Shown: positions 24,265 to 33,383 of the stretch, piece by piece
Layout: each line of letters begins with the position of its first letter
How positions within the stretch are numbered: position 1 is the first letter of the stretch
Assembly: GCA_002440665.1 (NCBI GenBank)
Contig: DJUX01000014.1
Location: 35,169 to 99,168, forward strand
DNA length: 64,000 nucleotides
From: Dechloromonas sp. UBA6271
Lineage (GTDB): Bacteria; Pseudomonadota; Gammaproteobacteria; Burkholderiales; Rhodocyclaceae
Reading direction: 5' to 3'
Made by a program: the position numbers and the translations under genes
Notes under the pieces: generated by a model
What the model saw: only the letters and a program-made list of their open reading frames with translations
What the model was told of the DNA's origin: nothing
The model's database searches: none

Positions 24265-25154
24265 GCGCAGCCGCCTTCACCGAGTGGATGGCCGCCACGC
24301 AGGCGCGCGTCGAAGCCGCCCTCGCGCGCCAACTGCCGGCCGCTGACAGCATCCCCGCCCGTCTGCATGACGCCATGCGCTACGCCACGCTCGGTGGCGG
24401 CAAGCGTGTTCGCCCGCTGCTCGCCTTCGCCGCCGGCGAACTGACCGGCGCGGCACCGGAAAAACTCGATGTTGTCGCCTGCGCTGTCGAAATGATCCAC
24501 GCCTACTCGCTGGTCCATGACGACCTGCCGTGCATGGACGACGACGTGCTGCGCCGCGGTCGACCGACCTGTCACGTCGAATTCGACGAAGCAACCGCCC
24601 TGCTGGTCGGCGACAGCCTGCAGACGCTGGCCTTCGAACTGCTGGTCGGGCAGCCGCTCGGCCAGCCGGCACGACAACTCGAAATGATTGCCCTGCTCGC
24701 CCACGCCAGCGGCTCGCGCGGCATGGCCGGCGGCCAGGCGATCGATCTCGGCTCGGTCGGCAAGACCCTCAACCAGCCGGAACTGGAACTGATGCACGCG
24801 CTGAAGACCGGCGCCCTGATCCGCGCCGCCGTCCTGCTCGGCGCGCTGGCCGGGCAAGCGCTCTCGGCCGACGAACGCAGCAACCTCGACCGCTTTGCCA
24901 AGCGCGCCGGCCTGCTCTTCCAGATCGTCGACGACATACTCGACTGCACGGCGAGTACCGCCACCCTGGGCAAGACGGCCGGCAAGGACGAAGCTGCCGA
25001 CAAACCGACCTACGTCAGCCTGCTCGGCCTCGACGCCGCCCGCGCCTACGCCGACGAATTACGGGCCGATGCGCTCGACGCGCTGTCGATTTTTGGCGAG
25101 CGTGCAGCCCGCCTCACCCAACTGGCCGATTTCATCTGCCATCGGCAATTCTGA
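24261..25154 (+). CDS. ispA: Farnesyl diphosphate synthase
   Basis: Condenses IPP with DMAPP and GPP to farnesyl diphosphate, the precursor of quinone tails and undecaprenol. The first aspartate-rich motif is VHDDLPCMDDDVLRRG, the second QIVDDILDCTAS; GGGKRVRPLL binds the diphosphate. 297 residues, cytoplasmic. Encoded between xseB and dxs, with one base separating it from dxs. Confidence 0.95.
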   Translation: MSAAAFTEWMAATQARVEAALARQLPAADSIPARLHDAMRYATLGGGKRVRPLLAFAAGELTGAAPEKLDVVACAVEMIHAYSLVHDDLPCMDDDVLRRGRPTCHVEFDEATALLVGDSLQTLAFELLVGQPLGQPARQLEMIALLAHASGSRGMAGGQAIDLGSVGKTLNQPELELMHALKTGALIRAAVLLGALAGQALSADERSNLDRFAKRAGLLFQIVDDILDCTASTATLGKTAGKDEAADKPTYVSLLGLDAARAYADELRADALDALSIFGERAARLTQLADFICHRQF

Positions 25155-25155
25155 A

Positions 25156-27012
25156 ATGACCGCCTCCCGCTTGCTTGAATACATCAACAGCCCGGCCGAC
25201 CTGCGTCGCCTGGACCGCAAGCAGTTGCCGCAACTGGCAACCGAACTGCGCGCCTTCCTGATCGACTCGGTGTCGCAGACCGGGGGCCACCTGTCGTCCA
25301 ACCTCGGTACCGTCGAGCTGACCATCGCCCTGCACGCCGTCTTCAACACGCCTGAGGACCGCCTGGTCTGGGACGTCGGCCACCAGTGCTACGCCCACAA
25401 GATCCTGACCGGCCGTCGCCAGGGCATGAGCACGCTGCGCATGCACGGTGGCGTCTCCGGCTTTCCCAAGCGTAGCGAGAGCCCCTTCGACACTTTCGGC
25501 GTTGGCCATTCGTCGACCTCGATTTCCGCCGCCCTTGGCATGGCGCTCGCCGCCAAGCACAAGGGCGAGGACCGCAAGGCCATCGCCGTCATCGGCGACG
25601 GTGCGATGTCGGCCGGTATGGCCTTCGAGGCACTGAACAACGCCGGCGTCGCCGATGCCGACATGCTGGTCATCCTCAACGATAACGAGATGTCGATCTC
25701 GCCGCCGGTCGGCGCGCTGAACAACATCCTGACCCGCCTGATGTCGGGCAAGACCTACAATGCCGCCCGCGAGGCCGGCCGCCACATGCTTGGCTTCGCG
25801 CCGCCGCTGCTCGAACTGGCCCGCCGTGCCGAAGAGCACGTCAAGGGCATGATCGCCCCCGGCACGCTGTTCGAGGAATTCGGCTTCCACTATTACGGCC
25901 CGATCGACGGCCACGACCTCGACGCCCTGATCCCGACACTGCAGAACCTGCGCAACATCAAGGGCCCGAAGTTCCTGCACATCATCACCAAGAAGGGCCA
26001 GGGCTACAAACTGGCCGAAGCCGACCCGATCCTTTACCACGGCGTCTCCAAATTCACGCCATGCGACGGCATCAAGGCCAGCAAGGGTCCTGGCAAGCTG
26101 ACCTATACCCAGGTCTTCGGCGACTGGCTGTGCGACATGGCCAAGTCCGACTCGCGGCTGGTCGGCATAACCCCGGCGATGCGCGAAGGTTCGGGTCTGT
26201 TGCGCTTCTCGGCCGAGCATCCGGACCGCTACTACGATGTCGGCATTGCCGAGCAACACGCCGTCACCTTCGCCGCCGGCCTCGCCTGCGAAGGCCTGAA
26301 GCCGGTCGTCGCCATTTACTCGACCTTCCTGCAGCGCGCCTACGACCAACTGGTGCACGACGTGGCGCTGCAGAATTTACCGGTCATTTTCGCCGTCGAC
26401 CGCGGCGGTCTGGTCGGCGCCGACGGTCCGACGCACCACGGCACTTTCGACCTGTCCTTCGTTACCTGTGTCCCCAACATGGTGGTCATGGCCCCGGCCG
26501 ACGAGGCCGAGTGCCGCAAGATGCTGTCCACCGCCTACTCGCTCGATTGCCCGAGCATGGTCCGCTACCCGCGTGGTGGCGGCACCGGTGTCGTGCCGGA
26601 AATGAACCTCGACACGCTGCCGCTCGGCAAGGGCGAAATCCGCCGCCGTGGCAAGGATGTTGCCCTGCTCGCCTTCGGCAGCCTGGTGCCTGCCGCCGTC
26701 GCCGCCGGCGAGGACCTCGACGCCACCGTCGCCAACATGCGCTTCGTCAAACCGCTTGACGCCGAACTGATTGTCGAACTGGCGGGGAACCATTCCCTGC
26801 TGGTCGCTATCGAAGAGAACGCTGTGATCGGTGGTGCCGGCTCGGAAATCGAGCGGCTACTGGCGGAACGCGGGTTGACGGTGCCGGTTTTGCGCCTTGG
26901 CCTGCCCGACCGCTTCATCGACCACGGCGAACAAGGCCAGTTGCTGGCCGAACTTGGCCTCGACAAGGATGGTATCGTGCGCGCCGTGCGTGCCCGATCC
27001 AACCCAAAATAA
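25156..27012 (+). CDS. dxs: 1-deoxy-D-xylulose-5-phosphate synthase
   Basis: First MEP-pathway enzyme, a thiamine-diphosphate transketolase homologue joining pyruvate and glyceraldehyde 3-phosphate. Visible are GHQCYAHKILTGR, the TPP/Mg site GDGAMSAGMAFEALNNAG and the pyrimidine-domain DRGGLVGADGPTHHG. 618 residues from ATG 25156; the open frame continues upstream through ispA as a shadow. Downstream folE2 follows after 18 nt. Confidence 0.97.
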   Translation: MTASRLLEYINSPADLRRLDRKQLPQLATELRAFLIDSVSQTGGHLSSNLGTVELTIALHAVFNTPEDRLVWDVGHQCYAHKILTGRRQGMSTLRMHGGVSGFPKRSESPFDTFGVGHSSTSISAALGMALAAKHKGEDRKAIAVIGDGAMSAGMAFEALNNAGVADADMLVILNDNEMSISPPVGALNNILTRLMSGKTYNAAREAGRHMLGFAPPLLELARRAEEHVKGMIAPGTLFEEFGFHYYGPIDGHDLDALIPTLQNLRNIKGPKFLHIITKKGQGYKLAEADPILYHGVSKFTPCDGIKASKGPGKLTYTQVFGDWLCDMAKSDSRLVGITPAMREGSGLLRFSAEHPDRYYDVGIAEQHAVTFAAGLACEGLKPVVAIYSTFLQRAYDQLVHDVALQNLPVIFAVDRGGLVGADGPTHHGTFDLSFVTCVPNMVVMAPADEAECRKMLSTAYSLDCPSMVRYPRGGGTGVVPEMNLDTLPLGKGEIRRRGKDVALLAFGSLVPAAVAAGEDLDATVANMRFVKPLDAELIVELAGNHSLLVAIEENAVIGGAGSEIERLLAERGLTVPVLRLGLPDRFIDHGEQGQLLAELGLDKDGIVRAVRARSNPK

Positions 27013-27030
27013 TTGATTGAAGAACAGCAG

Positions 27031-27834
27031 ATGAGCACCCCGAACCCCAACATTCCCGACGTCCAGAACTCCGCAGACACCCGCCAGATCGCCATCAACA
27101 AGGTCGGCATCAAGGCCATCCGCCACCCGATCAGGGTGCAGGACAAATCCACTGGCGTCCAGCACACAATCGCCATGTTCAACATGTACGTCGGCCTGCC
27201 GCACAACTTCAAGGGCACGCACATGTCGCGCTTCGTGGAGATTCTGAACAGCCACGAACGCGAGATTTCGGTCGAGAACTTCCCGGTCATGCTGCGCGAC
27301 ATGGTCGTCAAGCTCGAAGCCGAAACCGGCCACATCGAGATGAACTTTCCGTATTTCATCAACAAGACCGCGCCGATCTCCGGCGTCCAGAGCCTGATGG
27401 ACTACGACGTCACCTTCATCGGCGACATTTGCCACGGCGAGATCGCCACCTCGGTCAGGGTCGTCGTGCCAGTCACCAGCCTGTGCCCTTGCTCGAAGAA
27501 GATCTCCGAGTACGGCGCCCACAACCAGCGCTCGCACGTCACCGTCACCGCCCGCACCAATGACTTCGTCTGGATCGAGGAAATCGTCCAGCTCGTCGAA
27601 CAGGAAGCCTCCTGCGAACTGTTCGGCCTGCTCAAACGCCCCGACGAGAAATACGTCACCGAACGCGCCTACGACAACCCCAAGTTCGTCGAGGACATGG
27701 TCCGCGACGTCGCCGCCCGCCTCAACGCCGAGCCGCGTGTCGATGCCTACGTGGTCGAATCCGAGAACTTCGAATCTATCCACAACCACTCGGCCTACGC
27801 GCTAATCGAGAAGGACAAGACGCAACAAGGCTGA
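27031..27834 (+). CDS. folE2: GTP cyclohydrolase I type 2
   Basis: Makes dihydroneopterin triphosphate from GTP for folate and queuosine pathways; this zinc-independent version can use other metals. Matches include GVQHTIAMFNMYVGLP, VPVTSLCPCSKKISEYGAHNQR and the NHSAYA ending. 267 residues from ATG 27031, preferred over an in-frame TTG at 27013. It is the last gene of the xseB-ispA-dxs run; queG in this window uses the same precursor pathway. Confidence 0.95.
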   Translation: MSTPNPNIPDVQNSADTRQIAINKVGIKAIRHPIRVQDKSTGVQHTIAMFNMYVGLPHNFKGTHMSRFVEILNSHEREISVENFPVMLRDMVVKLEAETGHIEMNFPYFINKTAPISGVQSLMDYDVTFIGDICHGEIATSVRVVVPVTSLCPCSKKISEYGAHNQRSHVTVTARTNDFVWIEEIVQLVEQEASCELFGLLKRPDEKYVTERAYDNPKFVEDMVRDVAARLNAEPRVDAYVVESENFESIHNHSAYALIEKDKTQQG

Positions 27835-27841
27835 AGCAGAC

Positions 27842-27881
27842 TGTTGCGGTCAACGCCCGTTTCAGGGCAAAAAGCTGAAAC
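27842..27881 (+). repeat. Post-stop repeat element, copy C
   Basis: Seven bases after the folE2 stop is TGTTGCGGTCAACG (27842-27855), followed by a hairpin GTTTCAG (27859-27865) with CTGAAAC (27875-27881). The same 14-mer pattern occurs after two other genes at 49069 and 50891. Confidence 0.6.
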
Positions 27882-27883
27882 AA

Positions 27884-27909
27884 AAAAAGGGTGCCGAGGC
27901 ACCCTTTTT
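27884..27909. terminator. Bidirectional terminator between folE2 and rplS
   Basis: AAAAAGGGTGC pairs with GCACCCTTTTT around a CGAG loop. T-runs on both strands serve folE2 and the rpsP-rimM-trmD-rplS operon. Confidence 0.88.
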
Positions 27910-27926
27910 CAATTTCTTCAATTCGC

Positions 27927-28304
27927 TCAAGCAGCGACCGGCTTTTCCTTGCGGACCAGCTTTTCCTTGATACGTGCCGACTTGCCGGAACGCTCGCGCA
28001 GGTAGTACAGCTTGGCGCGACGCACATCACCGCGTCGCTTCACTTCAACGGAAGCGACCAGCGGGGAATAGGTCTGGAAAGTACGCTCGACGCCTTCGCC
28101 GGACGAAATCTTGCGGACGGTGAAAGCGGAGTTCAGGCCGCGGTTACGCTTGGCAATGACGACGCCTTCGTAAGCCTGCAGACGCTCGCGGTTGCCTTCC
28201 TTGACCTTCACTTGCACGACGACGGTGTCGCCGGGCGCAAATTCAGGGAGGGTTTTGCCCAGGCGGGCAATTTCTTCTTGTTCCAGTTGTTCAATCAGGT
28301 TCAT
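27927..28304 (-). CDS. rplS: 50S ribosomal protein L19
   Basis: Ribosomal protein at the 30S-50S interface. GDTVVVQVKVKEGNRERLQ, YEGVVIAKRNRGLNSAFTV and KLYYLRERSGKSARIKEKL are clear matches. 125 residues. Last gene of the rpsP-rimM-trmD-rplS operon, directly before the terminator at 27884-27909. Confidence 0.98.
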   Translation of the reverse strand: MNLIEQLEQEEIARLGKTLPEFAPGDTVVVQVKVKEGNRERLQAYEGVVIAKRNRGLNSAFTVRKISSGEGVERTFQTYSPLVASVEVKRRGDVRRAKLYYLRERSGKSARIKEKLVRKEKPVAA

Positions 28305-28329
28305 GTGAGATCCTTAAATTTATAAACAC

Positions 28330-29094
28330 TTACTCACCGCATTGCTCCTCTCCGACGATTTCCGTGAGGAGTTGCGTTTCCTCCGCAGTCAAACTGCGGT
28401 GCGCCAGCAAATCCGGCCGGCGCTTCCGGGTTCGCGCCAGCGACTGTTTCAGCCGCCAGCGACGAATTCTTTTGTGGTCACCAGAAAGTAAGGCTTCCGG
28501 CACTGTCGCGCCCTCGTAAACCTCGGGCCGCGTGTAGTGCGGACAATCCAGCAAACCACCAACAAACGAATCTTCCACCGCCGAAGCGGCATCGCCCAAC
28601 ACCCCCGGCAGCTGGCGAACAACGGCATCGATCAATACCATCGCCGGCAACTCCCCACCGGAAAGCACAAAATCCCCGATCGAAATTTCCTCATCGACAC
28701 AGCGCTCGATCAATCGCTCGTCAATTCCTTCATAGCGGCCGCAAAGCAGGATCAAGCCCTCTTCGCCGGTCGCCAACTGCATCACCCGCTCATGGGTGAG
28801 CGGCGCACCCTGCGGCGAGAGGTAGATGACCCTGCTCTTCGCAAGTCCTGCCGCACGCTGCTGCGCCCTGGCGGACTCGATTGCCTTCTCCAGCGGCCCC
28901 GGCTGCATCACCATGCCCGGTCCACCACCAAAGGGGCGATCATCCACCCGCCGCCAGGTATTCTCGGCGAAATCACGCGGATTCCAGCCTTGCCATCCCC
29001 AGCGCTTTTCTTCCAGCGCCCGACGGGTGATACCACTTTGTGTTATCGCAACGAACATCTCCGGGAAAAGGGTAATGCAGTCGAACCGGATCAC
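28330..29094 (-). CDS. trmD: tRNA (guanine-N1)-methyltransferase
   Basis: Methylates G37 of tRNAs reading CUN, CCN and CGG, preventing frameshifts. The knotted SAM site is visible as YLSPQGAPLTHE, LCGRYEGIDERLIE and SIGDFVLSGGELPAM. 254 residues from GTG 29094, which overlaps the rimM stop as GTGA; an upstream in-frame reading to 29109 lies inside rimM. Confidence 0.96.
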   Translation of the reverse strand: MIRFDCITLFPEMFVAITQSGITRRALEEKRWGWQGWNPRDFAENTWRRVDDRPFGGGPGMVMQPGPLEKAIESARAQQRAAGLAKSRVIYLSPQGAPLTHERVMQLATGEEGLILLCGRYEGIDERLIERCVDEEISIGDFVLSGGELPAMVLIDAVVRQLPGVLGDAASAVEDSFVGGLLDCPHYTRPEVYEGATVPEALLSGDHKRIRRWRLKQSLARTRKRRPDLLAHRSLTAEETQLLTEIVGEEQCGE

Positions 29095-29603
29095 CAGTCG
29101 CTGCCCCACTCCACCCGAATCACGCCTGCTTCCTTCTCCACCGCCAGCACCACTGCCGACACAAACGGCAACAGGCGTTCGGCCTCGTCATCGCCAACCA
29201 CGCGCAACACGTCGTTGGCCCCCGTCTCGATCAGCCCGGCCACCTTGCCGAGCCGCTCACCGGCGGTATTGATGACCTCCAGGCCAATCAGGTCGGCCCA
29301 GTAAAACTCATCTTTGTCGGTCTCTGGCAACGCCGATCGCGGCGCCCCGACCAGAAAGCCTTTCATGGCCTCGGCGGTCGTCCGGTCCGGAACCACATCG
29401 AGCAACACGACCAGACCATCGCCGTGTGCCTTGAAGCCTTTCGGCTTGCACTCGCGCCACGGCCCGCCTTCCTTGCCGATCCACCACACGGGCATATCAG
29501 CCCAAGCCAACGGATCGTCACTAAAGGGGTACAACCTGAGCCAGCCCTGAAGTCCGTATGGGTCGGCAAGCCGCCCCAGCACGACGAAGTCGTTGCCGGC
29601 CAA
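29091..29603 (-). CDS. rimM: 16S rRNA processing / ribosome maturation factor RimM
   Basis: Binds S19 and helps mature the 30S head. The N-terminal RimM barrel starts FVVLGRLADPYGLQGWLRL; the C-terminal PRC-like barrel includes EFYWADLIGLEVINTAGE and VLRVVGDDEAERLLPFV. 170 residues from TTG 29603, 12 nt after the rpsP stop; no ribosome site is obvious. Confidence 0.95.
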   Translation of the reverse strand: MAGNDFVVLGRLADPYGLQGWLRLYPFSDDPLAWADMPVWWIGKEGGPWRECKPKGFKAHGDGLVVLLDVVPDRTTAEAMKGFLVGAPRSALPETDKDEFYWADLIGLEVINTAGERLGKVAGLIETGANDVLRVVGDDEAERLLPFVSAVVLAVEKEAGVIRVEWGSDW

Positions 29604-29615
29604 AGCGAAAACTAC

Positions 29616-29870
29616 TTACGCAGCCTGCTGGGCAGCGTGTTGCTTGACCAGACGAGCAACCGTCGGGGACAACTGGGCGCCATTCTGCTTCCAGTAAGCC
29701 AGACGATCGACGGCGACACGCAGGCTTTCGGCATTGCCGGAAGCGACCGGATTGTAGAAGCCGATACGCTCAACGAAGCGACCATCGCGACGATTGCGGG
29801 AATCGGTCACGACCATGTTGTAAAAAGGACGCTTCTTGGCGCCGCTACGGGCAAGACGGATAACAACCAT
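29616..29870 (-). CDS. rpsP: 30S ribosomal protein S16
   Basis: Ribosomal protein of the 30S body. MVVIRLARSGAKKRPFYN and RDGRFVERIGFYNP are diagnostic. 84 residues. First gene of the rpsP-rimM-trmD-rplS operon, with a promoter-like sequence upstream at 29905-29932. Confidence 0.98.
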   Translation of the reverse strand: MVVIRLARSGAKKRPFYNMVVTDSRNRRDGRFVERIGFYNPVASGNAESLRVAVDRLAYWKQNGAQLSPTVARLVKQHAAQQAA

Positions 29871-29904
29871 GGAAATTCTTTCGTTGCTTGAAAAAAGACC
29901 CGAG

Positions 29905-29932
29905 ATTATAGCGCTTAATCAAGGAAAAACAA
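29905..29932 (-). promoter_or_regulatory. Candidate promoter of the rpsP operon
   Basis: On the minus strand TTGTTT (29932-29927) and a perfect TATAAT (29910-29905) are separated by 16 bp. The ATG is 34 nt downstream of the -10. Confidence 0.6.
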
Positions 29933-30055
29933 GCCACTTAGAGACGCCTCCGGGAGATATATCAAGCGACATTCGACCATTCCGGCCAGCCCTTGAACCG
30001 TTGGTCATTCTCACATAGCGAAAACAGTGGAGATTGTTTATTCTTCCTCCTGAAA

Positions 30056-31570
30056 ATGTCCGATGATTTCAGCATTTCCTCGCAGCCTTACATGGATGAC
30101 CACCCCAAGGCCATTCTGGAATGGCTTGCTCGCGCGGATGGAAGGACGGGCGCGAACGATGCCGGCGAGTTGCATCAGCAGTTGCTCCTGTTGCGCGAAT
30201 CCCCGACCCCGACCGGGCAGCGGATCCAACTCCTCGACTTGCTGTACAAGCACGCGGAACGGGTCGTCACCGCCGAATTGCCATCCCTTCAGGAAATCAG
30301 CCTGCCAGTTCCGCGCCGGCTGCGGCAACGTACCGGAATCATTCAGGAACTCCTGGAAACACAGATTCAGGAGTACCTCAATACCCTTTCCGAACTTTTC
30401 GACCCGCGCACCACCGCGCTTCACCGCGCGCCGAACCAGACCCTGCGGTGGGTCATGCAATGCATTGCCTGGCACATCCGCATCAGCCACCTGATTGCCG
30501 CACCCAACGGCATCGGCGTCTGGCAGCAACTGCACGCCGCCTATCGCACGGCACGCCGGCTCGGCCTTGCCGACACCGCGGGCCCCGAGGGTGAGCCATC
30601 CGTCCAGCAGTCGTATATACGCATCCTTCTGGCAGCCATCGCCCAGCCGGCGTCATTCTGTTCGAGTGAACTAGCGTTTATCACCGATTACATCGAATCA
30701 AGCGTCAAACCGATCGAAATTCTCGAAACGCCGCCACTGGACCGGAACGGCGTATTCTGGCTGGATCTGGACCAGGACTTTCCCGCCTACGCCCTGGCAC
30801 GGCGTCTGCCACCCGGCGATATCCTCGCCCTCTACTTCGCTTGCGACCTCGTCGCCCGCGACACGCGCGAGCACCTGGCAGAGTTGGCCAAGGGCGCACC
30901 TGCCAGCAGCCTCGGGCTCCCCGCCTTTGCGGATACGCCGGCCGGTCGCGGCGTATTGCGGCGCCTTGGCCAGCTCTGGGGAAAACCAGCGACGCGCAGG
31001 TTTCCGCGCCGCCGCCAGTATTACCGCGTGAATCTGTGCGCCGGCCTGGAACAACTCTGGAAACTGATCCGGCACCCCGAAATCGAGGGCCAGATCAGCG
31101 AATGGATGGTGACCAACGAGAGCCCCGACGGCTACTCGCTGATGCACATGTCCGGCCCGACGTCGCACCTGCGCGTCGGCGACATGGTCGCGGTCCAGCC
31201 GACGGGCGAGCGCGCCGAACAGGTGCCGAACTGGCATGTCGGCATCGTGCGCTGGGCAATCTCCGAGAATCCGGAGCACATCGAACTCGGCATGCAGCAA
31301 CTGGCCTCGCACGCGATCGCCGCCGAAGTCATCCGGCCGCTCGAACTCGAGGCCGGCAACCTGTCGGCTCTGATCCTTCCGGAAATGCCGCCCTTGCGCG
31401 AGTTGCCGGCACTGGTGGCGCCAACTGGCAAACTGAACGAGCGCGAGCGGCGCCTGATTCTTCTGGTCGAGCAGGACAACTTCGGCATTCGGGAGGTCCG
31501 GCCGACGGCCATCACCGAGCAGACATCGAGCATCGAAGTCTTCAGCGTCGTGCCGGACGAGAAGTTGTAG
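30056..31570 (+). CDS. Unrecognised protein with a PilZ-like C-terminal region
   Basis: Protein of 504 residues with no signal peptide or membrane span. The first 300 residues are mostly helical and match no family I know. Near residue 320 there is R320-Q-Y-Y-R324, then N354-E-S-P-D-G359 and a beta-rich stretch (HLRVGDMVAVQP, HVGIVRWAISENPEHIELGMQQL). This order, RxxxR then (D/N)xSxxG then a VRW strand, is the c-di-GMP-binding pattern of PilZ domains. Start is uncertain (ATG 30056 or 30092; frame open to 29993). The 3' end overlaps the convergent yihY-type gene by 29 bp. Confidence 0.65.
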   Translation: MSDDFSISSQPYMDDHPKAILEWLARADGRTGANDAGELHQQLLLLRESPTPTGQRIQLLDLLYKHAERVVTAELPSLQEISLPVPRRLRQRTGIIQELLETQIQEYLNTLSELFDPRTTALHRAPNQTLRWVMQCIAWHIRISHLIAAPNGIGVWQQLHAAYRTARRLGLADTAGPEGEPSVQQSYIRILLAAIAQPASFCSSELAFITDYIESSVKPIEILETPPLDRNGVFWLDLDQDFPAYALARRLPPGDILALYFACDLVARDTREHLAELAKGAPASSLGLPAFADTPAGRGVLRRLGQLWGKPATRRFPRRRQYYRVNLCAGLEQLWKLIRHPEIEGQISEWMVTNESPDGYSLMHMSGPTSHLRVGDMVAVQPTGERAEQVPNWHVGIVRWAISENPEHIELGMQQLASHAIAAEVIRPLELEAGNLSALILPEMPPLRELPALVAPTGKLNERERRLILLVEQDNFGIREVRPTAITEQTSSIEVFSVVPDEKL

Positions 31571-32375
31571 CGGCGATCAACCCGCCGAGCAGGACGACTG
31601 CCCAGCTGAGGTGCAGCCAGACCAGGAAGACAGGGAAGGTGGCAAACGCGCCGTAGACACTCTTCAGGATCGCCGAACTGGCCAGATAAAGCTCGAATAC
31701 CTTCTGCATGGCCGCGAAGGCCAAGGTGGCGAACAACCCACCCAACGCTGCACCGCGTCGCGACACCGGGGCATTCGGCACGGCGTAGTAGAGGAAGGAA
31801 AAAAACAGGCCGAGGACGATCAGCGATATCGCCTTGAACGATACCCGGCGCACCCACGGCGCCTCTTCGATGAAACCGAGCGACGTGGTGACGGCAAACG
31901 ATATGGCGGCCGCCACCGCGGCCAGCACGAAAGGCCACACCAGCATCGCGAAGGCATATAGCTTGATGCGTGTCAGGAAAGGCCGAGGCTTCACCTGCCA
32001 GAGGTGATTGAACGTCCGTTCGATGGTATGCATCAGCATGAAGGCGGTGATGCTCAGAAAAGCAATGCCTGCTACGGTCAACTGCTGTGCACGGTGCGAA
32101 AAGCGGCCGATGCTCCCGGAAATCGCGCTGGCCGCGCCGCTCGGCAGGAAGGCCTCCTGGATCAGCAATTCAAGCCGGTTCAGCAGGAGATTGAGGTAGG
32201 GAACGGCGTCGGCAACCGCCACAACGACTGTCGCCAGCGGCACGAGCGCCAACAGCGTGGTGAACGCCAGCGCCGAGCTGGTTTGCATCATGTTTTCGGT
32301 ACGGAAGCGCCGGAATATCGTCCCCGGCACACCGGGTTTCGGTTGCGAGCGCCGATAGCGGGAGTGAGTCTGCAT
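31542..32375 (-). CDS. YihY/BrkB-family (UPF0761) inner-membrane protein
   Basis: Integral membrane protein of 277 residues with about six hydrophobic segments. SSALAFTTLLALVPLATVV is the family's N-terminal signature, and FLVWLHLSWAVVLLGGLIAA its C-terminal one. The family was once called ribonuclease BN, which is wrong; its role is unknown. ATG 32375 starts at the conserved region; the longer upstream reading is antisense to wrbA. Divergent from wrbA with a 21-nt gap. Confidence 0.9.
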   Translation of the reverse strand: MQTHSRYRRSQPKPGVPGTIFRRFRTENMMQTSSALAFTTLLALVPLATVVVAVADAVPYLNLLLNRLELLIQEAFLPSGAASAISGSIGRFSHRAQQLTVAGIAFLSITAFMLMHTIERTFNHLWQVKPRPFLTRIKLYAFAMLVWPFVLAAVAAAISFAVTTSLGFIEEAPWVRRVSFKAISLIVLGLFFSFLYYAVPNAPVSRRGAALGGLFATLAFAAMQKVFELYLASSAILKSVYGAFATFPVFLVWLHLSWAVVLLGGLIAATTSRPARR

Positions 32376-32396
32376 GGGGCCGTATAATAGCCGACC

Positions 32397-32993
32397 ATGC
32401 ACGACATTCTTGTTCTCTACTATAGCCACCGCGGTTCGGTGCGCGCCCTCGCCGAGCGGATCACGCGCGGCATCGAATCGGTTTCCGGCGCTCAGGCGCG
32501 TCTGCGCACCGTTCCCCGTGTATCCACGATCTGCGAAGCGACTGCCGCCGACGTTCCCGAGATGGGCGCCCCTTACGTGGAAGCTGCCGACCTCGACGAA
32601 TGCATCGGCCTGGCGCTCGGCAGCCCGGTACGCTTCGGCAACATGGCGGCGCCGATGAAGTACTTCTGGGATGGCACGCTCGCTGCTTGGCAAAACGGCA
32701 CACTGGTCGGCAAGCCGGCCTGCGTTTTCACGTCCAGCGGCAGCCAGCATGGCGGCAACGAATCGACCCTGCTTTCGATGGTTCTGCCACTCATGCACCA
32801 TGGCATGCTGGTCATCGGCCTTCCTTTCACCGAACCCGACGTACACCATACCCGGCAAGGCGGGACACCTTATGGCGCCAGCCATGTTGCCGGCGCCGAC
32901 GGTAGTCCGGCACTTTCCGAAACCGAAAGCCGGCTCGCCTTCGCGCAAGGCCGGCGCCTGGCAAATATTGCCCTGAAACTGAGTCGACCGTGA
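32397..32993 (+). CDS. wrbA: NAD(P)H:quinone oxidoreductase, WrbA type
   Basis: Flavodoxin-fold FMN enzyme that reduces quinones by two electrons, limiting redox cycling. The FMN phosphate loop is LVLYYSHRGSVRALA; GSPVRFGNMAAPMKYFWD and FTSSGSQHGGNEST are WrbA hallmarks. 198 residues, cytoplasmic. Its stop overlaps the GTG start of the next gene. Confidence 0.94.
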   Translation: MHDILVLYYSHRGSVRALAERITRGIESVSGAQARLRTVPRVSTICEATAADVPEMGAPYVEAADLDECIGLALGSPVRFGNMAAPMKYFWDGTLAAWQNGTLVGKPACVFTSSGSQHGGNESTLLSMVLPLMHHGMLVIGLPFTEPDVHHTRQGGTPYGASHVAGADGSPALSETESRLAFAQGRRLANIALKLSRP

Positions 32994-33358
32994 CAGCCCA
33001 ACGTTACCAATTCATCGCCAGCGCCAGCCTGATCGCGCTGATTTTTCTCTGCCTGGGATGGGAACTCTGGTGGGCCCCGCTCAGGCCCGGCGGTTCATGG
33101 CTCGCGCTCAAGGCGGTATTTCTGCTGGCCCCGCTGTTCGGCATCCTGCGCGGCAAACGCTACACCTACAAATGGGTTTCCCTGTTCGTCCAGTTTTACC
33201 TGCTCGAAGGACTGATGCGCGCCACCAGCGAGCATGGCCTGGCGCAATGGCTGGCGATCGGCGAAACCGCACTGGCCGGCATCCTGTTCATTTCGGTCAT
33301 TCTCTACATTCGCGCCACTCGCCCCCCCAAAGAAGAAAAGGCCGCATCAGCAAGCTGA
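32990..33358 (+). CDS. DUF2069 membrane protein
   Basis: Small inner-membrane protein of 122 residues with about four hydrophobic segments (ASLIALIFLCLGWELWW, LKAVFLLAPLFGILRG, VSLFVQFYLLEGLMRA, TALAGILFISVILYI). This fits DUF2069, often found behind wrbA. Function unknown. Start GTG 32990 overlaps the wrbA stop as GTGA. Its last codons contain the leuA terminator of the opposite strand. Confidence 0.85.
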   Translation: MTAQRYQFIASASLIALIFLCLGWELWWAPLRPGGSWLALKAVFLLAPLFGILRGKRYTYKWVSLFVQFYLLEGLMRATSEHGLAQWLAIGETALAGILFISVILYIRATRPPKEEKAASAS

Positions 33359-33365
33359 GGCGGCC
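33340..33365 (-). terminator. Terminator of the ilv-pssA-leuA operon
   Basis: Read on the minus strand, GGCCGC-C-TCAGC pairs with GCTGA-T-GCGGCC around a TT loop, followed by TTTTCTTCTTT. It lies 19 nt after leuA and inside the 3' end of the DUF2069 gene. Confidence 0.8.
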
Positions 33366-33383
33366 CGGTGCGGCGGCGATGGG

